Shown here: positions 1 through 8,128 of the stretch, in pieces
How the letters are laid out: each line of letters begins with the position of its first letter
Position numbering within the stretch: position 1 is the stretch's first letter
Assembly (NCBI GenBank): GCA_900104565.1
Contig: LT629952.1
Span: 1 to 64,000 of the forward strand
Origin: Ruminococcaceae bacterium Marseille-P2935
Lineage (GTDB): Bacteria; Bacillota; Clostridia; Oscillospirales; Ruminococcaceae
Reading direction: 5' to 3'
DNA length: 64,000 nucleotides
Program-made: the position numbers and the translations under genes
The notes under the pieces: model-generated
Database searches by the model: none
Told to the model about the DNA's origin: nothing
The model's input: the letters and a program-made list of their open reading frames with translations, nothing else

Positions 1-118
1 AGTCGGTGTCAATGACGTTGAGGATCCACCCGTTCCCATTCCGAACACGGCAGTTAAGCTCAACAGTGTCGAAAATACTTGGGTGGAGACGCCCTGGGAA
101 GATAGATCGATGCCGACT
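1..118 (+). rRNA. rrf: 5S ribosomal RNA, first copy
   Basis: The sequence carries the bacterial 5S core: the CCGAACACGG loop region, the CAGTTAAGCTC stretch and the closing helix made by AGTCGG at 1-6 and CCGACT at 113-118. Bases 5-114 are identical to 132-241 in the second copy. The gene starts at the window edge, so the 16S and 23S genes are presumably just outside. Exact ends are inferred from helix pairing. Confidence 0.93.
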
Positions 119-128
119 CTATATATTA

Positions 129-244
129 GCAGGTGTCAATGACGTTGAGGATCCACCCGTTCCCATTCCGAACACGGCAGTTAAGCTCAACAGTGTCGAA
201 AATACTTGGGTGGAGACGCCCTGGGAAGATAGATCGATGCCTGC
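129..244 (+). rRNA. rrf: 5S ribosomal RNA, second tandem copy
   Basis: A second 5S gene follows after about ten bases. Its 110-base core is identical to the first copy, but the terminal helix differs with compensating changes (GCAGG at 129-133 pairing CCTGC at 240-244), which argues that both copies fold. A factor-independent terminator follows at once, so this is the 3' end of the rRNA transcript. Confidence 0.92.
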
Positions 245-250
245 ACTGAA

Positions 251-277
251 GGACAAGCAGCTGCTTGTCCTTTTTTT
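251..277 (+). terminator. Terminator of the rRNA operon
   Basis: GGACAAGCAG and CTGCTTGTCC form a perfect ten-base-pair palindromic stem, followed by seven T residues. It lies seven bases after the second 5S gene. Confidence 0.9.
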
Positions 278-646
278 CTATGCTAAAACCCCTTGAATGT
301 TTGGGGTTCAAAGCGCTTTAGAAACAAAATAAAGCAAAAAACTTATTTCACATGAACGAATTTATCTCTGTTTGTTACTGGAACTTTATTAGAATGCATA
401 AAGGAAGGAAAGACCTTTGCTTTTTATAACGATTCGAAGGATTAAAGTTGGACTAAAAATGGCATCTTCTATTCGTACCAGCTCTGCTGAAATCAGGTAC
501 AGGAATATAGTAATCTACCAATAAAAAGTAAATGTGTTGATTGGGTAGAGATTTGTTTTTTTATATGACAAAGACTATATCGTTGAAGTGTATAGCAGTA
601 TGAATGATACACCTTTTTAAAAGAATCGCTGGGGTGGTTCTTTTTA
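278..646. other. Intergenic stretch with no gene seen
   Basis: No convincing reading frame or RNA gene is visible. The palindrome AAAGCGCTTT at about 310-319 resembles the core of a catabolite (cre) site, but it lies about 400 bases from the next gene, so no function is assigned. Confidence 0.5.
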
Positions 647-674
647 TTGACTTTTATATTCACTGTGCTAAGAT
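647..674 (+). promoter_or_regulatory. Sigma-A-like promoter of the first MFS gene
   Basis: TTGACT (647-652) and TAAGAT (669-674) are 16 bases apart. The expected transcript start near 681 lies upstream of GGAG at 707-710 and the ATG at 718. It lies inside a longer 5' reading-frame extension, which supports the shorter gene start. Confidence 0.6.
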
Positions 675-717
675 GTATCTGTGTTGTTTAAAGTTGGTCC
701 ATAATTGGAGTGCCGTT

Positions 718-1917
718 ATGTTAAGAAAAAATCGTGACAACCTGGTTTTTTTCCTGATCACTTTTGCCTATTGGGCTTCCAACAGTGTATACTACCTATT
801 TTTGGTGCTGTATCTATCTAGTCATGGTTACAGTAAGTTTATGTGCGGCGTTGCAAGTACCGCTTTAGCGGTTACCAGTATGTTGGTACAGCCAGTCATT
901 GGTTATTTGGCTGACCATATACTTTCTGCCAAGAAATTGTTGATCATATCCTTTTCACTTGCTGTGCCGCTTACCTTTTTGTTGCCGTTTACTTTGACTA
1001 TTATTCCACTAGCCATACTTTCGATCATTATTTTAGCTGCATTTGATTACTCTGCGTTTTCTACTATAGATTCCTGGGTTATGCAATTGCAGCGAAGTAA
1101 GCCTGATATTAATTACGGCATGATCCGGCCGGGAGGTTCGCTAGGTTACGCTTTTACTTCATTGATTTTTGGCAGTGTTATTGCCAGGTTCGGGTTTCCC
1201 TCCATGTTTTATGTTCATGCTGCGCTCATGCTCTTGTTGGTGCTTTTGTGCTTGTTGGGCAAAGAACCGGAAAAATTAGAAAAAAATTCTGACTGTCAAG
1301 GCAAAAGTAAAATTAATTTTACCCGGGGAATTACTCAATTAATTCGTTTCCCCGCATATGTCATTCTATTATTATGTATCCTTCTGTTTCAGCTTGCCCA
1401 ACGTGGGCATGCAACTTTTCTTGCTATTATTTTAGGCGGAATTGGCGGCGGAAGTGTGCATTTGGGAACAGCACTGTTTATTAGCTCCTGTGTGGAAGCC
1501 CTTACTACTTTTTTAGTAACCATTGTGATTCGGCGCCAGATACTGCCGCTGGAGGTGCTGTATGCGATTGGTTTTGCAGCGGGAATTTTGCGTACCGTTA
1601 CCTTTGGCCTTTCCATACCGCTTCCCGCAATGGTTGGCTTGGAAGCTTTTGCTGGAATGGCAAATGGGTTTAATCTGAGTGTATCTTATGAATGCATTCG
1701 GAAAACCGCGCCGAAGGAGCTTTTAGCTACGGCGATTACTTTGTCCAATGCGGCAGCCGGAGGCTTCGGGTCCGGCATAGGGAATCTAATAGGCGGTGCA
1801 ATTATAGAACGCCGGGGAATACCAGCTTTTGCGGCATTTAGTACGATGGCCCTTATATGTGCGTTGATGTTGCTTGGAATAAATTATCTGATTCTTCATC
1901 ATAAGGTAAATGCATAG
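718..1917 (+). CDS. MFS transporter, paralogue A
   Basis: A polytopic membrane protein of 399 residues with about twelve hydrophobic segments and the overall look of the MFS_1-like group (nucleoside/H+ symporter and phenylpropionate permease relatives). The loop after helix 2 contains PVIGYLADHI, the usual conserved MFS loop position. The substrate cannot be told from sequence. ATG 718 is chosen over an upstream ATG at 604 because it has GGAG seven bases ahead and because the promoter lies inside the longer frame. The protein is clearly paralogous to the next gene: both share an NYGxIRxGGSxGYAFT segment followed by LIFGxVIAxFG. Confidence 0.85.
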   Translation: MLRKNRDNLVFFLITFAYWASNSVYYLFLVLYLSSHGYSKFMCGVASTALAVTSMLVQPVIGYLADHILSAKKLLIISFSLAVPLTFLLPFTLTIIPLAILSIIILAAFDYSAFSTIDSWVMQLQRSKPDINYGMIRPGGSLGYAFTSLIFGSVIARFGFPSMFYVHAALMLLLVLLCLLGKEPEKLEKNSDCQGKSKINFTRGITQLIRFPAYVILLLCILLFQLAQRGHATFLAIILGGIGGGSVHLGTALFISSCVEALTTFLVTIVIRRQILPLEVLYAIGFAAGILRTVTFGLSIPLPAMVGLEAFAGMANGFNLSVSYECIRKTAPKELLATAITLSNAAAGGFGSGIGNLIGGAIIERRGIPAFAAFSTMALICALMLLGINYLILHHKVNA

Positions 1918-2467
1918 GCATATAGGTTTCAGAACAGATAATACATGGCGATAATATATTTTTTACAAATAGGGTGATTTTTAATAATTGACTGTAATTC
2001 TGCAGTTAGAAAATCAAATTTTCTGAGGAAATAGAATACTTAAGTTCTTTTTACGAAAGTTTTTTTGGGATTGTCCCTTTCCTTAAATGTCACAACTATG
2101 CCCGGCTATGGATGTGAACAGTAGCTGGGGTTATTGATCTTTCCTTCATGATATGTTAATATTTTATTAGAAATTTCATGTAAGTAGCATGGCACTTTGG
2201 GGAAAGTGAAAGAACTATACGTTCTTTATGGTATATGCATAGTGTATAAGCGAGCCACATTCAGCGGTTGCCCTTTGGAAGGTTTGCTGCAGCTAGCACT
2301 GGCCAGAGAAGAACTTGACTCCTCTCGCGTGTGACTTATGGGACGCGATACGTTCGTTTGCACGCTTCACTACGGTGTTTCTTACGCAGTCATCATCTTA
2401 TCGTTCTTTGCTTCGCGTGATAAGATGCGCTCTTTATAATTTTTGCCGACGCGAGGCGGCGGAATGG
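1918..2467. other. Long intergenic leader between the two MFS genes
   Basis: No gene is supported here. An open frame extends from 2315 into the next MFS gene, but its first 51 residues are not membrane-like and have no paralogue counterpart. A nine-base-pair inverted repeat (CATCTTATC at 2394-2402, GATAAGATG at 2419-2427) sits just before the start codon and could fold in the mRNA leader. Confidence 0.45.
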
Positions 2468-3697
2468 ATGATTAAAATAAACCGTTTTTTTCAACGCATC
2501 AGTGTTAAGCTTTGGGTAACTACATTCTTGTTTTGGTCTTCGCACTGTATCTTTTATGTTTTTTTGGTTAGTTTTTTAACCGAGAATGGATACTCAAGTT
2601 TTCAATGCGGAGTAGTAACCACCATTATGCAGCTTTCGGTGATGGTTTTTCAGCCTTTGCTGGGCTATTTTACTGACACCTTCATCACACCCCGCAAGTT
2701 GTGTATTTTCTGTTTTATTTTATCTATACCACTGGTGCTCTGTTTTGCGTTTTCGGTACATATTTTTCCGGTTATCCTGCTATTAATGGCTTTTATCTCG
2801 GCACTAAATAATGCAATTTATACGGTAATGGATTATTGGACGGTTCAGCTGCGCGTCAAATACCCCGATTTAAATTACGGTATTATCCGTTCAGGCGGGT
2901 CTTGGGGCTATGCGTTTACAGCATTAATTTTTGGCAATGTGATCGCACAGTTTGGATATATGAGCATGTTTTACTCCTACGCTGTTATTTTGGCAATTGT
3001 TATTGCTTGCTGCTTTTTTCTTCCTGATGTCCCTTGCTTGAACAAAGTAAGAAAATCTAATGGGCAGGAAGCTCAGGACGAAAAGCCAGAGAGTTTTGGG
3101 CAGGCAATTCATATTTTTTGGAAGACAAAATCCTATGTTTGGATAGTAGTCATTCTGTTTTTGTATTATTTTTGCGTAAAGGCGCACCAAACTTTTTTGC
3201 CTATTATCCTGGCCAGGCAGGGCGGTGACAGTACTCACCTTGGCATCGCTATTTTTATTGGTGCTGTAGTAGAGGCGGTGGTGATGTGCCTGGTTTCGGT
3301 ATTGCTGAGGCGTGGGCACAGCAGTCTTAACATGTTGTTATTTTGCATGGTTGCTACCACCTTACGTTACATTACCTATGCAATGCCGCTTCCTCTTTGG
3401 CTGACAATCTGTTTGCAGGTGCTGATAGGCGCCGCTACCGGTACTTGTATTAATATTACTGTCGATCTGGTTTCCAAAATGGTTCCGGCTAAACTGCTTT
3501 CAACTGGGCTGAATGTTTATGCAGCAATCGCGGTAGGGTTTGGCGGTTTGATGGGGAATTTTATTGGGGGCGCAGTAATTGATTTGTTTGGCCTTAACAA
3601 TTACCTTTTTATGGTTACTGGAATTAATTTAGCTGCGATTACCATTTTTTGTTTTGTTTTTAAATTCAAACATAATAAATTATCAGTCAAAGCTTAG
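2468..3697 (+). CDS. MFS transporter, paralogue B
   Basis: A 409-residue membrane protein with about twelve hydrophobic segments, paralogous to the preceding transporter along its whole length (for example LNYGIIRSGGSWGYAFTALI near residue 135). ATG 2468 was chosen because it aligns with the paralogue start (short charged leader, then the first helix) and has GAGG at 2453-2456, although spacing is slightly long at 11 bases. The DUF4234 gene follows after 11 bases, so the two are probably cotranscribed. Substrate is unknown; tandem duplication and divergence is the simplest reading. Confidence 0.84.
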   Translation: MIKINRFFQRISVKLWVTTFLFWSSHCIFYVFLVSFLTENGYSSFQCGVVTTIMQLSVMVFQPLLGYFTDTFITPRKLCIFCFILSIPLVLCFAFSVHIFPVILLLMAFISALNNAIYTVMDYWTVQLRVKYPDLNYGIIRSGGSWGYAFTALIFGNVIAQFGYMSMFYSYAVILAIVIACCFFLPDVPCLNKVRKSNGQEAQDEKPESFGQAIHIFWKTKSYVWIVVILFLYYFCVKAHQTFLPIILARQGGDSTHLGIAIFIGAVVEAVVMCLVSVLLRRGHSSLNMLLFCMVATTLRYITYAMPLPLWLTICLQVLIGAATGTCINITVDLVSKMVPAKLLSTGLNVYAAIAVGFGGLMGNFIGGAVIDLFGLNNYLFMVTGINLAAITIFCFVFKFKHNKLSVKA

Positions 3698-3708
3698 GAG
3701 GAATCTAA

Positions 3709-4074
3709 ATGAAAATTACTCAAAAAAGCATCCCGGTACTCATTATCCTGTCTATTGTAACCTGTGGTATTTATTATCTTTATTGGATATATAATACTTC
3801 TTCTGAAATTCAAGCCGAAACCCTTAATTCTGATGTTTCACCTGCACTTGAACTAGTTTTTTCTCTTTTTTGTGGTATTTATCAAATCTATTGGATGTAC
3901 AAATACAGCAAAAAAATTGTTGAAATGTATGCCAGAAGAGGGGTTCAGACCTCTGATAACAGCATTGTAGCATTAATTCTGTCCATTTTTGGTCTTTCCA
4001 TTGTATCTGCAGCTATTCTGCAAAGCCAGCTTAACACTTATGTGGATACATTTGGCGGTCCGGTACAGCAATAA
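3709..4074 (+). CDS. DUF4234-type small membrane protein
   Basis: A 121-residue protein with hydrophobic segments near residues 8-27, 45-65 and 84-105. The pattern SIVTCGIYYLYWIY, repeated more weakly as FCGIYQIYWMYKY, is the hallmark of the DUF4234 family (SxxTxGIYxLYW). Family function is not known. A good AGGAGG (3696-3701) precedes the ATG and overlaps the stop codon of the upstream MFS gene, suggesting one transcript. A terminator follows 50 bases later. Confidence 0.82.
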   Translation: MKITQKSIPVLIILSIVTCGIYYLYWIYNTSSEIQAETLNSDVSPALELVFSLFCGIYQIYWMYKYSKKIVEMYARRGVQTSDNSIVALILSIFGLSIVSAAILQSQLNTYVDTFGGPVQQ

Positions 4075-4125
4075 ACTGTTGAAACCAAAAATCGCTTCGC
4101 TTTTATGTAATCAAATTTCTTAGCA

Positions 4126-4169
4126 AGATTATCCTCAGCCATAAAAAGCTGGGGATAATCTTATTTTTT
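4126..4169 (+). terminator. Terminator after the MFS/DUF4234 operon
   Basis: AGATTATCC-TCAGC pairs with GCTGGGGATAATCT around an AT-rich loop, followed by TTATTTTTTA. Confidence 0.85.
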
Positions 4170-4398
4170 AGCGTCTATGCAGCAAGTACTCCGCTTTTAG
4201 TTCAATAATTTATTCGAGTCATCAAATAAAAGGGTAGAGATATGGCTATCATTTTAATACCGCAAGGGGTAAAACTAAAAAACGACAACAGGAACAGGTA
4301 AGGGGGGCTTTTTGTTTTCCTGTTTTATTTTAACAGACAATATGACAAAAGAGATAAATATTCGGAAAAATTTTGTAACCTAAAAACAGTTTCGCATA

Positions 4399-4427
4399 TT
4401 GATCTGCTTATTGGAAAGTGATACAAT
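4399..4427 (+). promoter_or_regulatory. nrdJ promoter
   Basis: TTGATC (4399-4404) and TACAAT (4422-4427) are separated by exactly 17 bases. The predicted start near 4434 places the transcript start inside an upstream-extended reading frame and supports the GTG start at 4474. Confidence 0.65.
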
Positions 4428-4436
4428 ATCTAGTGT
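4421..4436 (+). promoter_or_regulatory. Probable NrdR box overlapping the nrdJ -10 element
   Basis: ATACAATATCTAGTGT matches the NrdR consensus ACACAATATATAGTGT at 14 of 16 positions. It overlaps the -10 hexamer, so NrdR bound to dATP would be expected to block polymerase. NrdR boxes usually occur in pairs; a clear second box was not found, only a half-match near 4335. Confidence 0.65.
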
Positions 4437-4473
4437 TGATTTGGGTTTGATAAACTATATAAGGGGTGTTTGT

Positions 4474-6741
4474 GTGAAATTAAGTGAAAATGCCAGGATT
4501 GTGCTTGAAAAACGTTACCTGTGCAAAGATGAGAAGGGAAAGCTGACCGAAACAGTAGAAGGCCTGTTTGAACGGGTAGCCAATGCTATAGCCAGTGCGG
4601 ATAAAAATTTTAATCCCAACGCAGATGTAAAAGAAACCTCTAAAATATTTTATGATATGATGACCAACCTGGAGTTTTTACCCAACTCCCCGACCCTGAT
4701 GAATGCAGGGAAGGAATTGGGGCAGCTTTCGGCTTGTTTTGTTTTGCCCATTCAGGATTCTATGGAGGATATTTTTGAATCGATCAAGCAGGCAGCGCTT
4801 ATTCATAAATCAGGCGGCGGTACGGGTTTTTCTTTTTCCAACCTGCGTCCAAAGGGAAGTGTAGTGCGTACCACAGGCGGTGTTGCCAGTGGCCCGGTTA
4901 GTTTTATGCGTGTCTTTAATATGGCCACCGAAGCAGTGAAACAAGGCGGTACGCGCCGTGGTGCCAATATGGGTATTCTTCGCATCGATCACCCGGATAT
5001 TCTGGAATTTATTGATTGCAAGAAAGATAATGCCGATATTACTAATTTTAATATTTCGGTAGGAATTACCGAACAGTTTATGCAGGCTGTGGAGGAGGAC
5101 AAACCTTACGATCTGGTTGACCCAAGGACTAAAGAGGTTATGGGTACTTTAAATGCCAGAGAGGTTTTCCTTAAAATTGTTGAAGGGGCCTGGAGAAACG
5201 GCGAGCCGGGCATTATCTTTTTAGACCGCCTGAACCGCGATAATGTTGTGCCGTCACAAGGCATGATAGAAAGCACTAACCCCTGCGGCGAACAGCCGCT
5301 GCTACCTTATGAGTCGTGTAATTTGGGCTCTATCAACTTGGTACAGATGCTCAAAAAAACGAAAAAAGGGTACGAAGTGGATTATGACAAGCTGCAAAAA
5401 ACAATTATTCATGCAGTTCATTTTCTCGACAATGTAATTGAAGTAAATAAATACCCGATCCAGCTTATTGATGATACCACCAAGCTGACCCGAAAAATTG
5501 GCCTAGGTGTCATGGGATTTTCCGATATGCTGTTGTGCATGGGTATCAGCTATGCCTCTGAGGAGGCCGTGGAACTGGCTGAAAAGGTGATGGGCTTTAT
5601 TACCGAAACGGGACGGCAGGCGTCTGTTGACCTTGCTAAGGAGCGCGGAAGTTTCCCGTTATTTGAGGAGAGTATCTACAAGGATATGGAATGCCTGCGC
5701 AATGCAACGGTAACCACCATAGCGCCCACCGGAACCTTGTCCATTCTGGCTGGCTGTTCTTCGGGGGTTGAGCCGGTATTTGCTTTTGTGTATATCCGCA
5801 ATGTTATGGATAATACCGAAATGATTGAGGTAAACCCGATTTTGCGCAAAACCCTGGAGGACAGGGGGCTGTATACCGAAAAGCTGATGCGCAAAATTGC
5901 CGAAGCCGGGTCTCTGGCACATATTGAAGAAATCCCGGAGGATATTAAACGGGTATTTGTTTCCTCTCACGATATTAGCCCTATTCACCACATTCAAATG
6001 CAGGCAGCTTTCCAGCGCCATACTGACAATGCGGTATCCAAAACGGTAAACTTTGTGCATGACGCTACAATGGATGATGTACGTGAAGTTTATATGCTAG
6101 CTTACAAGTTGGGCTGCAAGGGCGTTACCATCTACCGTGACGGCAGTCGTGACAGCCAGGTATTGAATATTGGGTCGGTGAAAAAAGGCGAGGCTGTTTT
6201 GGAAGCGGCAGCCGGAGAGTTCCCCACAAACATTAAGCCCCGTCCCCGCCCAGAGGTTACTTTGGGTGTTACTGAACGGATGAAGATTGGCTGCGGAAAT
6301 TTGTATGTCACCGTCAATTATGACGAAAACGGCATTTGCGAAGTGTTCACCTCTACCGGAAAAGCCGGCGGTTGTCCGAGCCAATCAGAAGCCACTGCCC
6401 GCCTTGCTTCCATTGCGCTGCGTTCGGGTATTAGTTTGGACGAGGTGATTGAACAGCTCAGGGGGATTCGCTGTCCTTCAACCATACGCCAGACTGGAAT
6501 GAAATGCACCTCCTGCCCGGATGCGATTGCCAGGGTGCTGCGCAGGGTAGATGAGATGATTAAAAACCAGAAAAAACATACCGCTGAGGAACATTTGATT
6601 CAGAGCGTTCCGGCTTCTTCCAGGGAAGAAACCCCTGCCAGCATGCTGCATGCAAAATATTGCCCCGAATGCGGTGATAAGTTGGAGCATGAAGGCGGCT
6701 GTGTTTCCTGCCGCAGCTGTGGCTATTCCAAGTGCAATTAG
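4474..6741 (+). CDS. nrdJ: Adenosylcobalamin-dependent ribonucleotide reductase (class II)
   Basis: Reduces ribonucleotides to deoxyribonucleotides with a radical generated from coenzyme B12, independent of oxygen. The 755-residue protein shows the RNR substrate loop FLPNSPTLMNAG, LSACFVLPI, and the active-site NPCGEQ (Cys about 271, Glu about 273) followed by ESCNLGSINL. The C terminus carries CPECG...CRSCGYSKC, a zinc-ribbon with mobile cysteines typical of NrdJ for re-reduction of the active site. GTG 4474 is preferred: AAGGGGTG lies seven bases ahead, and the promoter excludes the longer frame from 4399. No B12 riboswitch is visible upstream; an NrdR box is. The gene stands alone, ended by a strong terminator. 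Confidence 0.96.
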   Translation: MKLSENARIVLEKRYLCKDEKGKLTETVEGLFERVANAIASADKNFNPNADVKETSKIFYDMMTNLEFLPNSPTLMNAGKELGQLSACFVLPIQDSMEDIFESIKQAALIHKSGGGTGFSFSNLRPKGSVVRTTGGVASGPVSFMRVFNMATEAVKQGGTRRGANMGILRIDHPDILEFIDCKKDNADITNFNISVGITEQFMQAVEEDKPYDLVDPRTKEVMGTLNAREVFLKIVEGAWRNGEPGIIFLDRLNRDNVVPSQGMIESTNPCGEQPLLPYESCNLGSINLVQMLKKTKKGYEVDYDKLQKTIIHAVHFLDNVIEVNKYPIQLIDDTTKLTRKIGLGVMGFSDMLLCMGISYASEEAVELAEKVMGFITETGRQASVDLAKERGSFPLFEESIYKDMECLRNATVTTIAPTGTLSILAGCSSGVEPVFAFVYIRNVMDNTEMIEVNPILRKTLEDRGLYTEKLMRKIAEAGSLAHIEEIPEDIKRVFVSSHDISPIHHIQMQAAFQRHTDNAVSKTVNFVHDATMDDVREVYMLAYKLGCKGVTIYRDGSRDSQVLNIGSVKKGEAVLEAAAGEFPTNIKPRPRPEVTLGVTERMKIGCGNLYVTVNYDENGICEVFTSTGKAGGCPSQSEATARLASIALRSGISLDEVIEQLRGIRCPSTIRQTGMKCTSCPDAIARVLRRVDEMIKNQKKHTAEEHLIQSVPASSREETPASMLHAKYCPECGDKLEHEGGCVSCRSCGYSKCN

Positions 6742-6831
6742 CTTAGCCCAAAATCGGTTGGGTTTCCCCGAAAAGCCCCGGGCAGGTTTTAACAGCGGTA
6801 AGATTAAAAAACTTAACAGCAGAACATAAAA

Positions 6832-6887
6832 AGCAGTCCCCTTTGTTAGATCATATAGCATGTATCTAACAAAGGGGACTGCTTTTT
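6832..6887. terminator. Bidirectional terminator between nrdJ and the S-component gene
   Basis: A perfect 19-base-pair stem (6832-6850 with 6865-6883) around a 14-base loop, flanked by A residues on the left and TTTTT on the right, so it can end transcripts from both converging genes. Confidence 0.92.
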
Positions 6888-6941
6888 GCTGTGAACCACG
6901 GCGGTCTTTACATACAGTTAAAAATTGATCAATATAAATAC

Positions 6942-7457
6942 CTAGTGCTGTGAATTTTTTTCTATCAGTCTTAAAATGGTTACGAGCGGAAGAATCAGCG
7001 CTCCGCAAAAAAAGTTATTGACCCCATGCACTACATCCCACGGCAGGCCTTTTATAATCCAGGCGATTGTAGCTTTAAAATTAAACCCAAACAGAATTGC
7101 TTGTGCCGGTGCGTACAGTGTTCCAAAGGAAAAACCATGCAGTGCACACACGGCCATATAAACAGGCGCCTGCACTTGGATTGGCATGTTTTGGGGCAAA
7201 AGCATTGTTACTGCCCACAGCACTGTCCATATGTATAAATACGGAACCCACCAGGCGGAAAAACCGGCAAACAGCCCATTGAGGAAAACGTAGGTATAGA
7301 TTGGATAGAGCGCTTTTTTTCGGTAAACGATTGTAAGTGCTATGGTGAAAACGCCAATCAGGTGCAAATTAGGCAGTAACTCCATTAAAATTTTGGACGC
7401 ATACATTAATGCGCCGAGCATTCCGAAAACAACGGTTTCTTTTATGCTAAGCTTCAT
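6942..7457 (-). CDS. ECF transporter S component, probable cobalamin/corrinoid specificity
   Basis: A 171-residue, very hydrophobic protein with about five to six membrane segments and a helix-1 start (KETVVFGMLGALMYASKILM) like that of ECF-type substrate-binding S components. S components work with shared EcfA, EcfA' and EcfT, which are not in this window. The gene begins three bases after the DUF4430 lipoprotein gene and lies in the same transcript, downstream of a cobalamin riboswitch. This makes vitamin B12 or a B12 precursor the likely substrate (inference from regulation, not from residues). It could instead be annotated simply as an uncharacterised ECF S component. Confidence 0.82.
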   Translation of the reverse strand: MKLSIKETVVFGMLGALMYASKILMELLPNLHLIGVFTIALTIVYRKKALYPIYTYVFLNGLFAGFSAWWVPYLYIWTVLWAVTMLLPQNMPIQVQAPVYMAVCALHGFSFGTLYAPAQAILFGFNFKATIAWIIKGLPWDVVHGVNNFFCGALILPLVTILRLIEKNSQH

Positions 7458-7459
7458 GC

Positions 7460-7909
7460 TTATTCAACCTGAAAGGAGTAGGTTGCACCTTCTGCAATTT
7501 CGGTAGAGTCGACGCCTGTTTGCGCGTATTCACCGTTAATATAGAACGCCCAGTAAGCGCCGTCCTTGTCATAATCGACCGTAATGCCATTGACAGTTTT
7601 TATGTACAGCCCGTATTCGCCTTTTTCACCGGCGATCAGCCCAAGGTCCAACAGCGCTTCCCCAACGGTAGTTTTGTCCGTATGTATTTCAAATTCGCTT
7701 TCGTTGCCATCCTTGTCCGTTACCACAAATTTAAACTGCTTTTCTCCTTCTCCCAATACGCTTCCGGTTACCGCTGTACTGGAGGAAACGGGTACGGAGG
7801 TTTGTACTGCATTGTTGTCACCGCACCCGGTTGTAAAAAGTGCCATAGCCGCAATTAGCACGATACAAAGGAAGAGCGACAACGATTTTTTCATTCGTGT
7901 CATCTGCAT
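7460..7909 (-). CDS. DUF4430 (transcobalamin-C-like) lipoprotein
   Basis: A 149-residue protein with a lipoprotein signal peptide: basic MKKS, a hydrophobic core and a lipobox-like FTTGC at about residues 26-30. The mature part resembles DUF4430, a beta-grasp fold related to the C-terminal domain of transcobalamin/intrinsic factor, with the diagnostic GEALLDLGLI and YWAFYINGEYAQTG segments. It should sit on the outer face of the membrane. Its place between a cobalamin riboswitch and an S-component gene suggests it captures corrinoids for that transporter (inference). ATG 7909 has GGAGA seven bases ahead; in-frame ATGs at 7903 and 7894 are less well placed. Confidence 0.86.
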   Translation of the reverse strand: MQMTRMKKSLSLFLCIVLIAAMALFTTGCGDNNAVQTSVPVSSSTAVTGSVLGEGEKQFKFVVTDKDGNESEFEIHTDKTTVGEALLDLGLIAGEKGEYGLYIKTVNGITVDYDKDGAYWAFYINGEYAQTGVDSTEIAEGATYSFQVE

Positions 7910-7972
7910 TTTGTATTCTCCTATTTTATTTATTTCCTTATAGCCGGCTTCCGCGGTGTATACTAAGGATTT

Positions 7973-8128
7973 GACAACCGGATATTTCGACTTCGCACAT
8001 AATCACCCGGCCTTCTCAGATTGCTCCAATGGCCTGTTCCAGATTTACGGCTTCAGGTAAGAGTGATTCAGTTTTATGCTTCACGGCGACGGGCTCGTAT
8101 AGGACTTCCACCTATTTCCCCGGTCATC
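7973..8128 (-). ncRNA. Cobalamin riboswitch
   Basis: Read on the minus strand, the leader has the B12-riboswitch series GGGGAAA, GGTGGAAGTCC, ACGAGCCCGTCGCCGTGA and, near its 3' end, GCGAAGTCGAAATATCCGG. GATGACCGG (8128-8120) pairs with CCGGTTGTC (7981-7973) over nine positions to close the P1 helix. It lies about 60 bases upstream of the DUF4430 start codon, so B12 should turn off the lipoprotein / S-component operon. Whether it acts on transcription or translation is not clear: no obvious terminator is seen before the ATG. Confidence 0.88.

Noticed and set aside
6-311. Open frames on both strands over the 5S genes
   Set aside because: They arise from the duplicated 5S sequence and cross the rRNA terminator.
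310-319. cre-like palindrome AAAGCGCTTT
   Set aside because: Too far from any promoter and only the core matches.
2315-2467. 51-residue N-terminal extension of the second MFS gene
   Set aside because: Not membrane-like, absent from the paralogue, and a better start exists at 2468.
4170-4398. Riboswitch upstream of nrdJ
   Set aside because: I looked for a cobalamin or preQ1 element because of the B12 theme; the conserved strings are absent.
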